A stretch of 64,000 nucleotides of DNA from Diphasiastrum complanatum (Eukaryota; Streptophyta; Lycopodiopsida; Lycopodiales; Lycopodiaceae). The stretch lies in the NCBI GenBank assembly GCA_029204225.1, contig CM055107.1, positions 27,496,572-27,560,571 on the forward strand, given 5' to 3'. Both the position numbers and the translations under genes were made by a program. How positions within the stretch are numbered: the stretch's first letter is position 1; each line of letters starts with the position of its first letter. The notes beneath the pieces are model-generated. The model was not told where the DNA came from. It searched no databases and saw nothing but the letters and a program-made list of their open reading frames with translations. This document shows, one piece after another, positions 22,655-34,581 of this stretch.

Positions 22655-22950
22655 CAGAGTACATAGCCAAGGGTATTTTTGTTAATTTTTTCCTTTCTTT
22701 TTTGAATATTATTATGCATTGTGACTTTCTCGTGCATGGAGTCCCCACACGCATCCAAGATTGGGGGCCTCGCCCAAAAAAATTTAGAAATCCTTACCGG
22801 GCTGAATGGTTTGTGCTCGGCTCCTTCCATAGTACATAGCCAAGGGTATTTTTGTTATTTTTTTCCTTTCTTTTCTGAAGCTTATATTATTATGCATTGT
22901 GACTTTCTCGTGCATGGAGGCCCCACATGCGTCCAAGATTGGCAAATTGT
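22655..22950. repeat. Direct duplication, unit of about 190 bp
   Basis: AGTACATAGCCAAGGGTATT, a T-rich spacer, TATTATGCATTGTGACTTTC and GTGCATGGAG, then CATGCGTCCAAGATTG, occur at about 22660-22765 and again at about 22833-22942, nearly identical. A shorter CTTACCGGGC-GAATGG word links this block to the preceding duplication. Confidence 0.85.
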
Positions 22951-23463
22951 TTTCACATCTTGAAAAGATCATGGAGCCCATGTTTCAACAATATCAATGG
23001 TTGGATCAAGGTTGGTTGGTCTTGCCTCCACCTTCTATAGTTGATGAGGGTTGGCCTTGCCTCCACCCTCTATAATAGATGGGAATGTGTTGTTCTATTG
23101 TATTGTTAGATACTACGATGGTCAATAGCACCTTCAGTAGGCATATGTCAACCAATGTTGGATTTTACGCATCTACCAGCCTTGGAATTTCCTACCATAT
23201 CCCATTTGACTTTGGGTTCACTCTATTGCAAGTAGCTAGTTAAGCATGCATATGATCACAAAGTAAAAACTCGCAACTCTTGTCCATGTTGTTGTCTCAT
23301 GTGGCCTATTACCTAAGTCAATCTCTCTCTTTCAAACTAATGTTGTGATTCTTGATCCAAAAATGGATGTTCTTGGCTATGAGAATTTGTGAATGGGTCT
23401 AGTATGATGGCAGGCCAAATGCATGCATGTAGAGGGGATGATTTCAAGAGCATTAAGGTTTGA

Positions 23464-23469
<6 letters not shown>

Positions 23470-23515
<46 letters not shown>
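23470..23515. repeat. (GA)n microsatellite
   Basis: An uninterrupted GA run of about 46 bases. The flanks from 22980 to 24430 hold no recognised gene. Confidence 0.95.
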
Positions 23516-23518
<3 letters not shown>

Positions 23519-24443
23519 GAAGAAGGTGGAGCTTCCAAAGCTTTCCATCAAAATTGATGTAGTCTCCTTGTGCTATAGCTCCAAGATCCTTCTTCAAAGC
23601 ACCTACACACAAAAGGTGTAAGAGACTCCAAGGGTGAGGTGTAGGGGTGTGGGAGAATTGCATGGGATTTGTAGTTAGTAAAGTGAGAGAGGAAGAGGGC
23701 GCCCTTCCCTAGGTGTACATAAGTTCGTAAGCCATGTGAAAAATGTTGAAATTTCACAGTTCTAGCTTGACCAATTTTGGTCACATGCATTGTAATTGGC
23801 AAGGTGGCCATGTAAATATATGTCACGCATGCCAAATAGCATAGGATGTTTTCCCAAGACTTCATTACTCATATTAAATTGTGATATCATCTTTAAAATG
23901 AGGCCAAAGTGTGCTTAGATAAGCTAGAGAAATTCTAGGAGCTAAAAATAGCATGTTTTACATTGTTTTTGGATCTTGGCATCTTGACCCCATATTAGGG
24001 TTGATCCAATGACATATTAGGTTCGATGTTAGGGTTAGGTTATGACAAGTATAGAGATGACCTAAAACGTTCAGATCCAAGCTTGAAATGTATAAATGTA
24101 TGATGGGATCTCCATCCAAATATGAAGAAAAATCGAGTTTTTCCACTTCTATTAACATTGTCTTTTGGTGCCGAGTTCTAGCTATTGGATGTAAGTGATT
24201 TTATGCATTTATTACTTGCTTTGGAAGGTATTGAAGTTGTTTACAAGTATGAGAAGCTTGCTGCACTTTACTTTAGTGTATTTGATCAAATCTATGTGCC
24301 TATTGTGGAGTTAAATGTCAAATTAGCTAGATTTGGTAACTAGTCTTGCTTCTAGCTCATAGTTTGGATCTAGATCTTTGATTTGTGTATTTTCCATCAC
24401 TTTTAGGATTGATTGGGATTGAATTTGCTGTAAAATTTTGTCA

Positions 24444-24456
24444 TGGTATCAGAGCC
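24444..24456 (+). other. Primer-binding site of a plus-strand LTR element remnant
   Basis: TGGTATCAGAGCC follows an LTR-like end (TTTTGTCA). The LTR it belongs to must lie to the left, but its start cannot be fixed. Four bases on, the sequence is cut by the end of another LTR. Confidence 0.7.
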
Positions 24457-24460
24457 TAAT

Positions 24461-24949
24461 TGTAAAGATCACCAAATGAAGATCTGACTAGATCCTGTTG
24501 CAAAACAACCAATAGGACACCGGTGGAGCAAAACCACCTATCCAAACCTAGATCCCTCTTGGAGTTTCCTCCTGGATCTAGCCCCCAAGCCATAGTGAAG
24601 AACCTAAGAGAGAGGAGGAGAAACATGCTAAAGAAACTGAATTTCCATTAGGAAGATGGGCGAGTTTCCACTAGACTTATTCTCCTCAAGAGAGAGAGAA
24701 TATTCTTTTTAGGATTCCCATGCAACCCATATTGAGCTATTGACCTCCTATTCTTGCATGAAAGCAGTCATTCACTATGCATGTGCTCCTATGTCCAATT
24801 ATAGGTCTGGGCCCTCATATGATTATTAATTACTTTACAAGCCAAGCCCGGAATGAGGAGGCATAACCAATAACCATATACACCTTGAGTGACCGGCTAT
24901 CCACGTCAGGAATTATTCCGATTCCCTTGTACAGGACATGGACGTAACA
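24461..24949 (-). repeat. 3' LTR of a minus-strand chromovirus (489 bp)
   Basis: On the minus strand it begins TGTTACGTCCATGTCC at 24949, directly after a polypurine tract (TTTAAGGGGGAAAGAA, 24950-24965), and ends GATCTTTACA at 24461. It shares the internal words CTTGGGGGCTAGATCC, GATCTAGGTTTGG and CTCCACCGGT with the LTR family at 48555 and 18637, though the rest differs. Confidence 0.8.
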
Positions 24950-24965
24950 TTCTTTCCCCCTTAAA

Positions 24966-25560
24966 CCAATTCTGTCATCAGAACGAGTAACTAGGAAAAA
25001 TTCAATTTGTATGCTTTTAACTCTTCCCATGAATCATTATCCTCAATTTGACCAACCAACCTAAGCAAGCACACAAGGATAAAACAATTTCTCAATTGTT
25101 TGTCTCCGATCCTGAGTACTCATTCAGGGTCCAAAGGTACATTGAGCGATAAATCTTCCAAATGGGCAAAATCTTCAGTACATCAAACTGTCATCATCAT
25201 ATAAACTAAATTTACATGATACACCGGATGAGCAGTCGACCAAACTTGAAGATTAAGTTTAAAAGCTAACAAATCAATCATTTAACTTTCACAATTACCC
25301 TGAAAATCAATCTTTGGTTTGACTTCAACATCAAATAAGTATTTAGAGATGGGATAGTTCTCAAATTATCTGTCTCTACATTGAAATACTAGATCGACCT
25401 TTTAGAAGTACACTAAAAGATAAATTTCCCTATTGGGTTTGATTCTCTCCAAAATAATAACATCACCTTCATGTACTTCAATTTACATGAATCACTGGGT
25501 GAGTCCTCAACTTATATAGGAAATCAATGTTCAAAAGTTAAAGATCCAAAACAATTATAG
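24966..25560 (-). pseudogene. Decayed chromovirus integrase C-terminus and chromodomain
   Basis: Minus-strand pieces IEDNDSWEELKAYKLNFS, KQLRNCFI and HPVYHVNLVYMM correspond to the chromodomain end, the segment before it, and the HPVFHVSxL block of chromovirus integrases. A second diverged copy of the last two (with HPVIHVN) lies at about 25370-25510. The region is very decayed. Confidence 0.5.
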
Positions 25561-28500
25561 TCCAAGACTATCCACAAATACTTGTAGACCTGTCATAAAT
25601 GCTTCTTGGTACAAAACTCATCCCACCAAAATCTCTTAGGAGATCCATCAAGATAAAAACGACTTCAACTCATTCGTGAGTACCTCAGATACTCTCCTGA
25701 GATAAGTGCTCTATCCCTAGCATCATATGCTAGAAAAAATAGCAACCATTCAATCTTGATAGACTTAATTGCTCCTAATTCCGGAGATTTTAGGCTGAAA
25801 AATAGTACACAAGCATTCCTAGACTACAATCTATAAAGGTAAGCAAATTTCTCATAAAAAAACATTTACTTAATAAAAATGCCTGTGAGATCCAAACAAC
25901 CTCAAGTCTGTATACAAATTTGGAGTTCAAATAACAAATCTAAATTTTAACTCCACCAATTGATCAAGAATTATCATCATCTTAAGAATCATCATATTTC
26001 CATATGATCATCTAATGACCTTTAAGTATCAATTTATGATCCGTCAATCATAAACATTTAGAATCTTATGATTCGTCAATCATAATCTATCGGATTCTAA
26101 ACCCATAATCATTTAGAGATACTAGAGTATATGCACAACATACCACTCAATAAATATAAGAAACATTCTGAAATCTTTTCCACAAGGAAAATTACTGGAT
26201 TCCACGAATATTCTTCCATCTCAATTCTTAACCAGATTATGAGCTCCAAATCTACAATCAATCAAGAGATTAAAGACCATTATAACATTTGTCTTTAACA
26301 AATAATAAACCTTATACAATCACCTAGAACCACATCTAGAGATTATAAAGTTCTGCTGAATTCCAACTGAATTCAGTGGTTATCCTTGACATCAGTTAGA
26401 CTCTATCATCCAATAAATATATATGAGCTCACTGGGATGTAGTCAATAACTTAGGATATTTCTCCTTCAAGAAATATTCTATATCAAGAATCTTCTATAT
26501 TCTATGCACAATTCTCATAAATGAATCCAAATGACTCACTAATCATGTGACTTATAAGCAATATAGATCAAAATAAACAGTTCCCCGGTGAATTCTCTTC
26601 ACACTGCTTATTTATCCAATTAACTTCTAATCAGGAGTAATCCAATTACTCAAGTCAATTGTATATGATTTAAAAATCTTAAATGTCTAGGTGCAGATCT
26701 CAATTATACATGTATAACACCACATTTAGATCTTCTTCCAAACCAAGTTAATGAATTATCATTTCCACAGAAAGAGACATTAACCTGCAAGTAACTGTTC
26801 CACACATTACTTGTTCATATGTCTATGTACTCTTACTAGTTTAAGTATACGATATAAACTCAGTACATAGGAAACACATAGTAGATCCACAAGATTAAGA
26901 TGTACATAAGCAACTTATCCAACTATGTTCCCATACATAAACATAGGCTATAAACTGACAGATATCCAAAATCTGCATATGCTACTCACATAATTCACTG
27001 AGAATCTTGCAACTCAGCTACCAAAGAACTCTATTTCTCATGAGTAAAAAACATATCTGGGAAATCTTTGACGGGAATAACTCCACATCACAAGTTTTCC
27101 AACCATCTAACTCTTATTAACAAAATTTCTCTACCAATCAGCCTACAACAGATCTTAGCGTTCAAACCAAGACTAAGCTAACTCATACAGACATCTTTGG
27201 ACATAAGGTTAAGATTAAAACTTTATTCCACTGATCCAATTCATATCAAAATGGTACTTGGTTACAATCAGTGAATCTTAATTTAATCTTTATCAATACT
27301 TCCCATATTAATGAATATTTCACAGCTCAATAACTCCAAAACTCCTCTAGTTCCAGATTATACAAAATAATCACTTAGAGAGTTTGTCTATTTTAAACTA
27401 GATATTTTTACCATTGCACACATACAAGATTTTTTTTTCAAATTCAATGCAATTGGTTGATTCCTCGAAAGACTTATCCCTATCTTTTCTTCCGCCCTTT
27501 TAAAAAAGAAATTCCATAATTTCGATTTAAAAGTTACCAAGAGACAACGTATAAGATATCAAAGATTTGGAAAAGTCGGTAATAAGTATCCAATACTATT
27601 ACAAACAGGACTTTTTCCTCAGAATCGTAGAATATCTTATCCCGAATGATAGAAATATTAACTTCCAATAATCAACTATCAAATAGAGACTAACATTAGG
27701 GTTCAGGAAACCTAAGTTCCGAGCCATATTCAAATATCTTATATGGAAGTACAATTTCATATAATTATAACAGTCCTTCAGAACAAAGTTCTACACTGGA
27801 AGGAATTATATGAATCTCAATCCAATTGTCATGTATTAAGAAATTCCTAAAGAGTAGAGGTCTTATAAAATAGAGAAATAGATGTAAGGGCTTCCATATT
27901 TTGTAATTAATGAGATATCATTAAGGGATCGATCTATATCTCACAATTCCCAAAATACCCTTAACAAAAACCAATGGACTCTGTTAGTATTATCATTACA
28001 GCAATCCCTAACCATCGGTCTACAGATCATTCTACCCAAGAAATCCCCTTTAGAATCACTGATGTCCCATACCACCAGCTTTTCCTCAAAGAATCCTTTG
28101 CATCCAGATCTGTTTTGCCCAAAAAGTCAAAAAAGACGATTTGGCATTCCTATACCCAGATATAGGATCAAATTCACAACCAATTCCAGGAGATAATCCT
28201 AACAATTGAAATCTCTCATGCTTCTTTAGTGTTACTCAAAGAATACCACTTCATATTGTACCCAACATGGACAAACAGAATGTATCATACACTAGTACAA
28301 TAGAATGTATCCTAACCCAAAAGAAACATACATTTCAACAAAAACCGAATCTCATATTGTCCTAGATATCCAATATCTATTCCAGAATTGGTAAAAAGAA
28401 CTTAATTCTTTTAACAAGTTAGAACTCTCTTGGTTGTTACTGTCATTACAGAGAAATACTCTATAACTGAAAAGAATCCAAATTATTAGATTCTTGTATG

Positions 28501-29460
28501 GAACACCTATCTGCATTACTTTGCAAGGTCCAAATCCAATTGCAAAACAGAGATGGTTCCATAAATGGATTATCAGTCTTGCCACTACTTTTCCCTTAGA
28601 ATCCTCGAATTCTCGAAATTCTAATTCACACTGGGGAAAAGAAATCCAAATTCCCAGAGGCAGTCTTCTTAAATAATTCTCAATTTTATTCTCACTTGCA
28701 ATTAGTTATACTTCAGGAATTGAATGTAAATTAAACAATTGGATCACTAAGACCAGCAATCATCTACATATCAGACCTCCACTTCTTTCCCCCCTTCCAA
28801 AAAAAATGGTTCAGGTTAACAAAACCCCAAATTTGTACTAGGAAAAAATTCAATTTGGTATCGTTAACTTTAGCGGTAATCACCCTGACAGTTTTGATTT
28901 GTTCATTAAGTGCCGCACTTAATTTCTAGAAAATCTCCTCATAGACCAACATAAACTGTTCTACTGTATTTACATTATTCTTGGTCCTTATTGATCCTCA
29001 GAACAAGAAATGCTCCTTAATTGACAGATTCACAAAATCTTCAATTAAAAGTGAAGGGTACAATGAACTTAACAATCGACTGATTTCAACTCAGTAAGAT
29101 CATTCACTTCATAAGTCATTTCTGTTTGATCAATAACCAAAGAATTGGAACAAATCGAAAACGTCCATGGTTTCTTCAAATTTTACGTAAACTGGGATTT
29201 TCAAATTCCATTCAATATGGACCTAAACTGTGAAAATCGACCAAACATCGACTTGACAGTTTCACAGTTACCATCACATATTAGAAGGATTTTGAAACAT
29301 CCTACATGCATCCTACATGACATGCAATGATTTCAATAAAAATCAATTTTTACGTAATTTGCCAAGAAACTGGGAATTTAGCAGTGGGATTCACAAAATC
29401 AGTTCGAAATGGACCAACCGTGAAAATCAAATAAAATTATCGATTTATCAAATTCACATG
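25560..29460 (-). other. AT-rich, G-poor decayed interior, no gene
   Basis: No frame longer than about 80 codons and no recognised domain. By eye the plus strand is A-rich and G-poor throughout, so the minus strand is C-poor. This matches the orientation of the adjacent LTR and suggests one long decayed chromovirus interior. Element B begins abruptly near 29470. Confidence 0.4.
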
Positions 29461-29469
29461 AATATGACT

Positions 29470-30460
29470 AACATAATTCAGTCCCCATTTTTCAAATGGT
29501 GCTTGCGATAAAACCGGATGCAAGGGTTCATAGTTCTGTCTGGTAGGCCGTTGTGCTCGCTGGCAAACATCACATGTCTGAATATAATTTTCTATGTCCT
29601 TATGAAACGTAGGCCACCAACAACCTGATTGCAAAAGTTTGAAAATAGTAATATCTGTAGAGAAGTGTCCTCCACCCATGCCATCATGTGAAAACATAAT
29701 TAAATCTGGGATTTCATGCGGTAAAACACATCTACATAGAATATTGTCTGATCCACGACGATACAATTGTCCTGCAATCAATTGATAAGGTTGAGTCTTA
29801 TGAATCAATTGTCTCTTCTGTACTTTTGTCAAAGAGTCATTTGGTTGTCCTAGCATCAGGTACTCAACAATATCCGCTGCCCACTCAGGTACTGCTTCTA
29901 CATAGAACAATGCAGCATCTAGTAATTCATCATCCACTTTAGTATTAACTGGTGCGGATTCAATTTGCGAAACATGATCAGCTAGATAATGTTGCTTCCC
30001 CTTTCGAACCACAATTCAAAAGTCAAATTCAGTGAATAATAGTAACCATCTTGCAATACGTCCAGTATTGCACGTCTTGTTTACCAAGTAAAGTAACGGC
30101 TGGTGATCCATATAAAAGGCAAAGTGCGTTTCCATAAGATAGTGACGAAATTTCCAAACAAAAAAAATCATGGCTAACGCTTCACGTTCTGTTGTTGAAT
30201 AATTCTTCTTTGGATCTGTAAGCTGTCTGCTTGGGGATAATCCTTCTTATAGACACATGGCTGCGTCAAAACTGATCCAATGGCATATTTTGAGGCATCC
30301 GTGTGAACATGAAATTCAATCGTCCAATCTGGATAATGCAGGATTGGTGCTGAAGTTAATGTTTTTTTTTATTTTTCAAAGGCTTCTAACGCCTCTGCTA
30401 TCCAAATAGGAACAATATTCAGTTTTTATATAGGTCGTGCTAAATCCTCAAAGAAGATAA
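29470..30460 (-). pseudogene. Element B RNase H and integrase N-terminus
   Basis: RNase H blocks lie at about 30460-30010 and VVRKGKQHYLADHVSQIESA continues into a long frame from 30012. That frame has HDGMGGGHFS, then YIQTCDVCQRAQR, i.e. an H-H-C-C zinc domain. The first core residues (FEKWGLNYVS) follow, where N replaces the first catalytic D, and then the break. Confidence 0.85.
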
Positions 30461-30467
30461 TAAAAAT

Positions 30468-31270
30468 TTAATAGTAGTTCGCATGACCCATAAACACATA
30501 AACTCCATGAATCGTTGTTGGCGGTGGTAGTTCCACAATAGTCTTGATCTTAGAATAATCTGTGGCAATACCACATTTTGATATCACATGGCCAAGCACA
30601 ACTTTGTGACATCTTTCAAATACCTTTTTCAATCGATCCAGGTGGTCTGTATCTGTACTATGGACTCCCATGTCATCCAAGTAAATTTCAAGAAATTTTT
30701 GTAGATAATCTTTAAAAGCAAATTGCATTACCCTTTGGAACGAACATGGTGCATTACAGAGTCCAGACGGCATTACTTTGTAAGCATAGGTACCCCATTC
30801 TGTTGCAAAAGTGATTTTGTGCCGATCAGCAAGTGCAATCTTAACCTGGTTGTAACCACTAAATCCATCCAGGAAACTATAGGCTTTCGCTCCAGCAAGA
30901 CGATCCAAAATGCTTTCAGTAAAAGGTAACGGAAAGTGATTTTTCTGTATCACTTTATTCAAAGCCTTGAGATTCACACAAATTTTCAATTTCTCATTCT
31001 TCTTAGGAACAATGACAATCGGTGAGATCCATTCGGTATGCTCAATCTCATAAATGAAATCGATGTCAAGCAATCGCTGAAGTTCTTTCTTTATTAGATT
31101 TGCAACATTAGGATTACAGCGATAGAACTTTGTAACCTTTGGAACTGCCTTAGGTACTAAGGGTATGGTATGTTCAATAACTGAAGTCGGAATACCCTTC
31201 AGATCTTGATAAGTCCATGCAAAGCAATCTTGATACTTAATAAGTAATATGCGGAGTGCTTGATACTATT
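30468..31270 (-). pseudogene. Element B reverse transcriptase
   Basis: A 201-codon frame from 31073 contains IYEIEHTEWISPIVIVPKKN, LKALNKVIQKNHFPLPF, SFLDGFSGYNQVKIA, GLCNAPCSFQRVMQFAF, LEIYLDDMGVHS and GHVISKCGIATDYSKI. The catalytic Y-L-D-D is intact. The frame is open through the thumb motif FMGHANYY. Upstream, to 31270, are the remaining N-terminal RT residues in another frame. Confidence 0.9.
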
Positions 31271-31279
31271 CAGGATTAA

Positions 31280-32040
31280 GTTGTGATCCAACTTGTACAA
31301 TCTTTTTCGGTTCTCCTGGTTCAGCAAGATTCATTGGTTGTGTCCTAGCTGGGCCATCGTAAACATCTTTTGATTCTGGCACGTGTTCTTCGGGTTCACG
31401 ATGCACTTTAGGTAACATGATAACCACATCATCCAATGTATAATGTTTTATGTTCGGGCATATCATGCTAGACTACATATGCTTGTTCTTTTTTGAAAGG
31501 ACTTGTCTTGGATCTTCGCTTAGCCTTCTTAGCAGGAATTGATCGTGAAAGTGATGACTTCCGAGACGATGATGTTTTGCTAGAATTTTGACTTGTAGAA
31601 TCATCCGCGACTTTTCCTTTGTCTTTATCCAGTAAGGGTGGCACATTCTCTGAATCAATCTTTTGAGGAGGATTTTCCCATTTCAGGACCGTATTATAAT
31701 GTTGCTTGGCCTGTTTCTTCGTCATTGACCCTGTGATCCTGTCTTCCTTCAATATAACTACTTTGGGAGATTTTATTGTTGGTTCATCAGGAACATTACG
31801 CACTCCAAATCTGGTCGGATCCATATGATTTAGAATATGCTCATCCGTAAGTTCTGCATTGTCATCATAAGTCAAGGCATGACTCACAAGTATGAGGTCA
31901 TCTTCAATCGGATCTGGTATAGGTTCCGTTGATATCCAAGCTACATTCAGCACATTCAATGGAAAAGTAATTGGTGTATCCAAAGTTCGATCTAATAATG
32001 AAATCTCGCTCAAATCTGACTGATTATCTTGTTGACACAT
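31280..32040 (-). pseudogene. Element B protease-RT linker region
   Basis: A 190-codon frame (32040-31468) begins with VNVAWIS-type sequence and HMDPTRFGVRNVP, ends in a Ser/Lys-rich tail with KKAKRRSK (a possible nuclear localisation signal), and is followed by YTLDDVVIMLPKVHREPEEH (31440-31380). The matching segment in element C is about 300 codons. Such a long linker between protease and RT is a feature of this element group. Confidence 0.75.
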
Positions 32041-32570
32041 ATATCTTGTTGTACAATCAATTGTTGCAGAGCTTCAGTCCAGTTAACAGTATCCGTTTGA
32101 GAATCATAATAAACTCCCAAATTTTTCTCTGGTTGATCACAAGTATGATTCATTGTTGATGAATCATCATCCTCTTTTTGGACCATTGGTCTGATAGTCC
32201 AAGTTGCAGGATCAACTTTGACTGCACATTCATGATTTTCAAAAGTGATTTTCCCAATACCCCAGTTATGAATTACTTGCGCAACTCGTAACCATGGACG
32301 TCCCAATGGGACTCGGTTGACATTTGGTGCTTCTAGTAAGTTCATTACTACGAAAGTAATGACGAACTGTACTCCCGCAATTCTTACAGATATATCCTCA
32401 ACCATTCCTCACGGACGAACTATCGTTTGATCAGCTAGCTTAATAGCAAAAGTCGCAGGCTTGATCTTTGTAAGGCCCCATTTTGCACGTAGCTTTGTAG
32501 AAATCAGGTTAACTCCTGATCCGCCATCTATCACAACCGCTTCCTTAGAAAATTGTCTATGCTGTATTGG
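32010..32570 (-). pseudogene. Element B protease
   Basis: AVVIDGGSGVNLISTKLRAK at about 32550-32490 carries the aspartic protease triad as D-G-G. FAIKLADQTI and then, after a stop, NRVPLGRPWLRVAQVIHNWG follow. One stop separates the two halves. Confidence 0.8.
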
Positions 32571-32939
32571 CAGAGTGATATTCTTTTGTTCACTTTTCTA
32601 AGTTGCTCCGACATGGAGTACTTCATTAGATTCTTCAAATCCAGCACAAAAAAGTGGCTCTTGATGGACTTCTGGTTCCGCTTGAGCTAACTTTTGCACT
32701 GACTTATTTTGCTTTTGGCAGCAACTTCAGGAACTCTCCCAATGAAATATTGATCTTGCTAGACAAAATATTCATGAGCAGTTCTGTTTGCGGCGCTTCC
32801 GATTCAGACATCTTGAAGGGTTCTTCATGATGATGCAACTGATCATTCCTATCCGTACGTGAATTTCTTGGTGGCTACAATGGTGAAGAACGAACTTCGG
32901 TTGTTGCTTTAGCAGCTTCAAGCTCCTCTTCTTCTTGCA

Positions 32940-34300
32940 GATGTTTAATTCATTGTCTCATATCCTGATATCTTTGTTTTTTTGCTTGAAGATTTGAATA
33001 GACTCCAGATGCTGTTGGTATATCAGTTAATGGTAGAGAATCAGCAAGTACTGGATCCGCTACTGGTTCTTTCTGCTTCTGTGCTCTGGTGACCACCATC
33101 AAGGGTACACTTGGTTTATTCTGAGCTACTGGTCTTCGCTTGATTGCTATCAAATTTACGGGTGTTGTAGCTGGTGGTGGCTTCGGTCTTGTTGGACAGT
33201 CTTTATAGCAATGCCCATAACCACAGTCACGACAGAATGGTGAAAAATTGTTCCTTTATTTGGACATTTTGCAACTCTGTGATTTTCTCCACATGCAAAG
33301 CATCCAAGCGGTGCTCTAGTCCAGTTTCTACATGCTTGTTGTTGCGCGGCAGCACAAATAGCATATTGTTCTGAAGATCCACCCTCTTGATCGTTACCAT
33401 AGTTCCATTGCTTAGCACTTCTGTACGGTTCGGGTTCCATCAAATTGGCAGGAGGAGCGAGGTGCTTTGGTGGGGCAGGTAAGGCTAAACGCTCCAGGTA
33501 TCCAAGAGCATATTGTCCAGGTCTAGTTGCTGGATTTCCTCCATACTGTGGTTTTTTATATCCCATTTGGACATACCATCGCTGAATTATCCGAGGATTG
33601 GAGTTGCAAAAAGCAGTCTCATGATCAGGCAAATTACACAAATGGCATACATTGATTTCCATTCATTTTTTCAATTGAGGACATTTATTCACTGTGTGAT
33701 TTCCTGTACAAATAGAACACCGAACATTTTCCCTGGTAGAAAAAGCCTTCGCAAACTTCTCAGGTTTCTTGTTCGCTTGTCCGTGGAAATCTTCCAATGC
33801 TTTGATCTTCTCATCAAATTGCGACTGCAACTTTTCCATCTGTTTCTGCTGGTTCTTCCCGAGTTTCTTGAACTCGTTGAGCATCATTTCTGCAGTAGCG
33901 TTGACATTTGTAGATGCAATGGTGGTGGATGTTGTAGTAGTCTGCCCTGCTGTATAAGGCAACATACTAATATTCGGCTCATCCTCTGAATCTTCATCCT
34001 CCTCCCAAATTACATCATCCATAGCATTCTGCAACATTGCGTACTCATTATGGCGTTCCATCTCACGTCTGATCCATTTGAATAGACCTGACAGAAACCA
34101 AATAATCATGGCATTTTCGTTAATCAGCTCAAGTTCGCACTCAGATCTGAGGTGTTTCACCCGTTCAATGTAATCTCAAACCATTTTTAGCTTTCTCATT
34201 CTTATTTTACTTAAAAGTAGGAAAGGGTCTTCCATAAACTTTTGCGGTTTGAATGTTTGAGAAGGGGTCTTTTGACAACCTCCCAATCTGTACGTTCAGT
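32940..34300 (-). pseudogene. Element B gag with four zinc knuckles
   Basis: The long frame from 34160 gives an acidic spacer (EEDEDSEDEPNISMLP), a Thr/Ala stretch and a Lys/Gln-rich coil. Four knuckles follow: CSICTGNHTVNKC near 33715, CHLCNLPDHETAFC near 33640, CFACGENHRVAKC near 33300 and CRDCGYGHCYKDC near 33225. Three have C-x2-C-x3-H-x4-C spacing and one has the standard x4 spacing. A Pro-rich stretch lies between the second and third. Frameshifts lie near 33660 and 33245. Confidence 0.85.
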
Positions 34301-34310
34301 TTCATCTTGG

Positions 34311-34581
34311 TAGCTAATCAGCATGCGGTAAAGATAAAAATTCATAGTCCAGTCTTCCCTTATTGAGAAATACTTATAGCGACAGGCCGAACCATATTTC
34401 TACCATATCAAGACGAGTGCCATGCTGATTAGTGTGATGGTTCAGGTCATTATCTTTTTAATTTTAATAAACCAAATATCGTTGAAACCAAGCTGATTTG
34501 TAAAAAAAACCAAACAAGTAGATAGCTTGGACCGATACATGCGTGTATAAGCCCATGGCCCAATGAGCATGCAAGTCAAGT
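34311..34581. other. Spacer between elements B and C, with an inverted repeat
   Basis: CTAATCAGCATG (34314-34325) is repeated as its reverse complement at 34421-34432. It starts three bases from the point where element B ends. No gene. Confidence 0.5.

Larger units (their letters stand above)
29470..34311 (-). mobile_element. Ty3/gypsy element B (Tat/Athila-like), truncated at both ends
   Basis: Sense is minus. Gag starts near 34311, where the sequence breaks, then zinc knuckles, protease, a long linker, RT, RNase H and the start of integrase, broken near 29470 just after KWGLNY. It is the best-preserved copy of the A-type family here. No LTRs, leader or third ORF are retained. Confidence 0.88.

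Noticed and set aside
24830-25030. 66-codon minus frame spanning the LTR start
   Set aside because: It mixes the end of the chromodomain with LTR sequence across the polypurine tract; not a gene.
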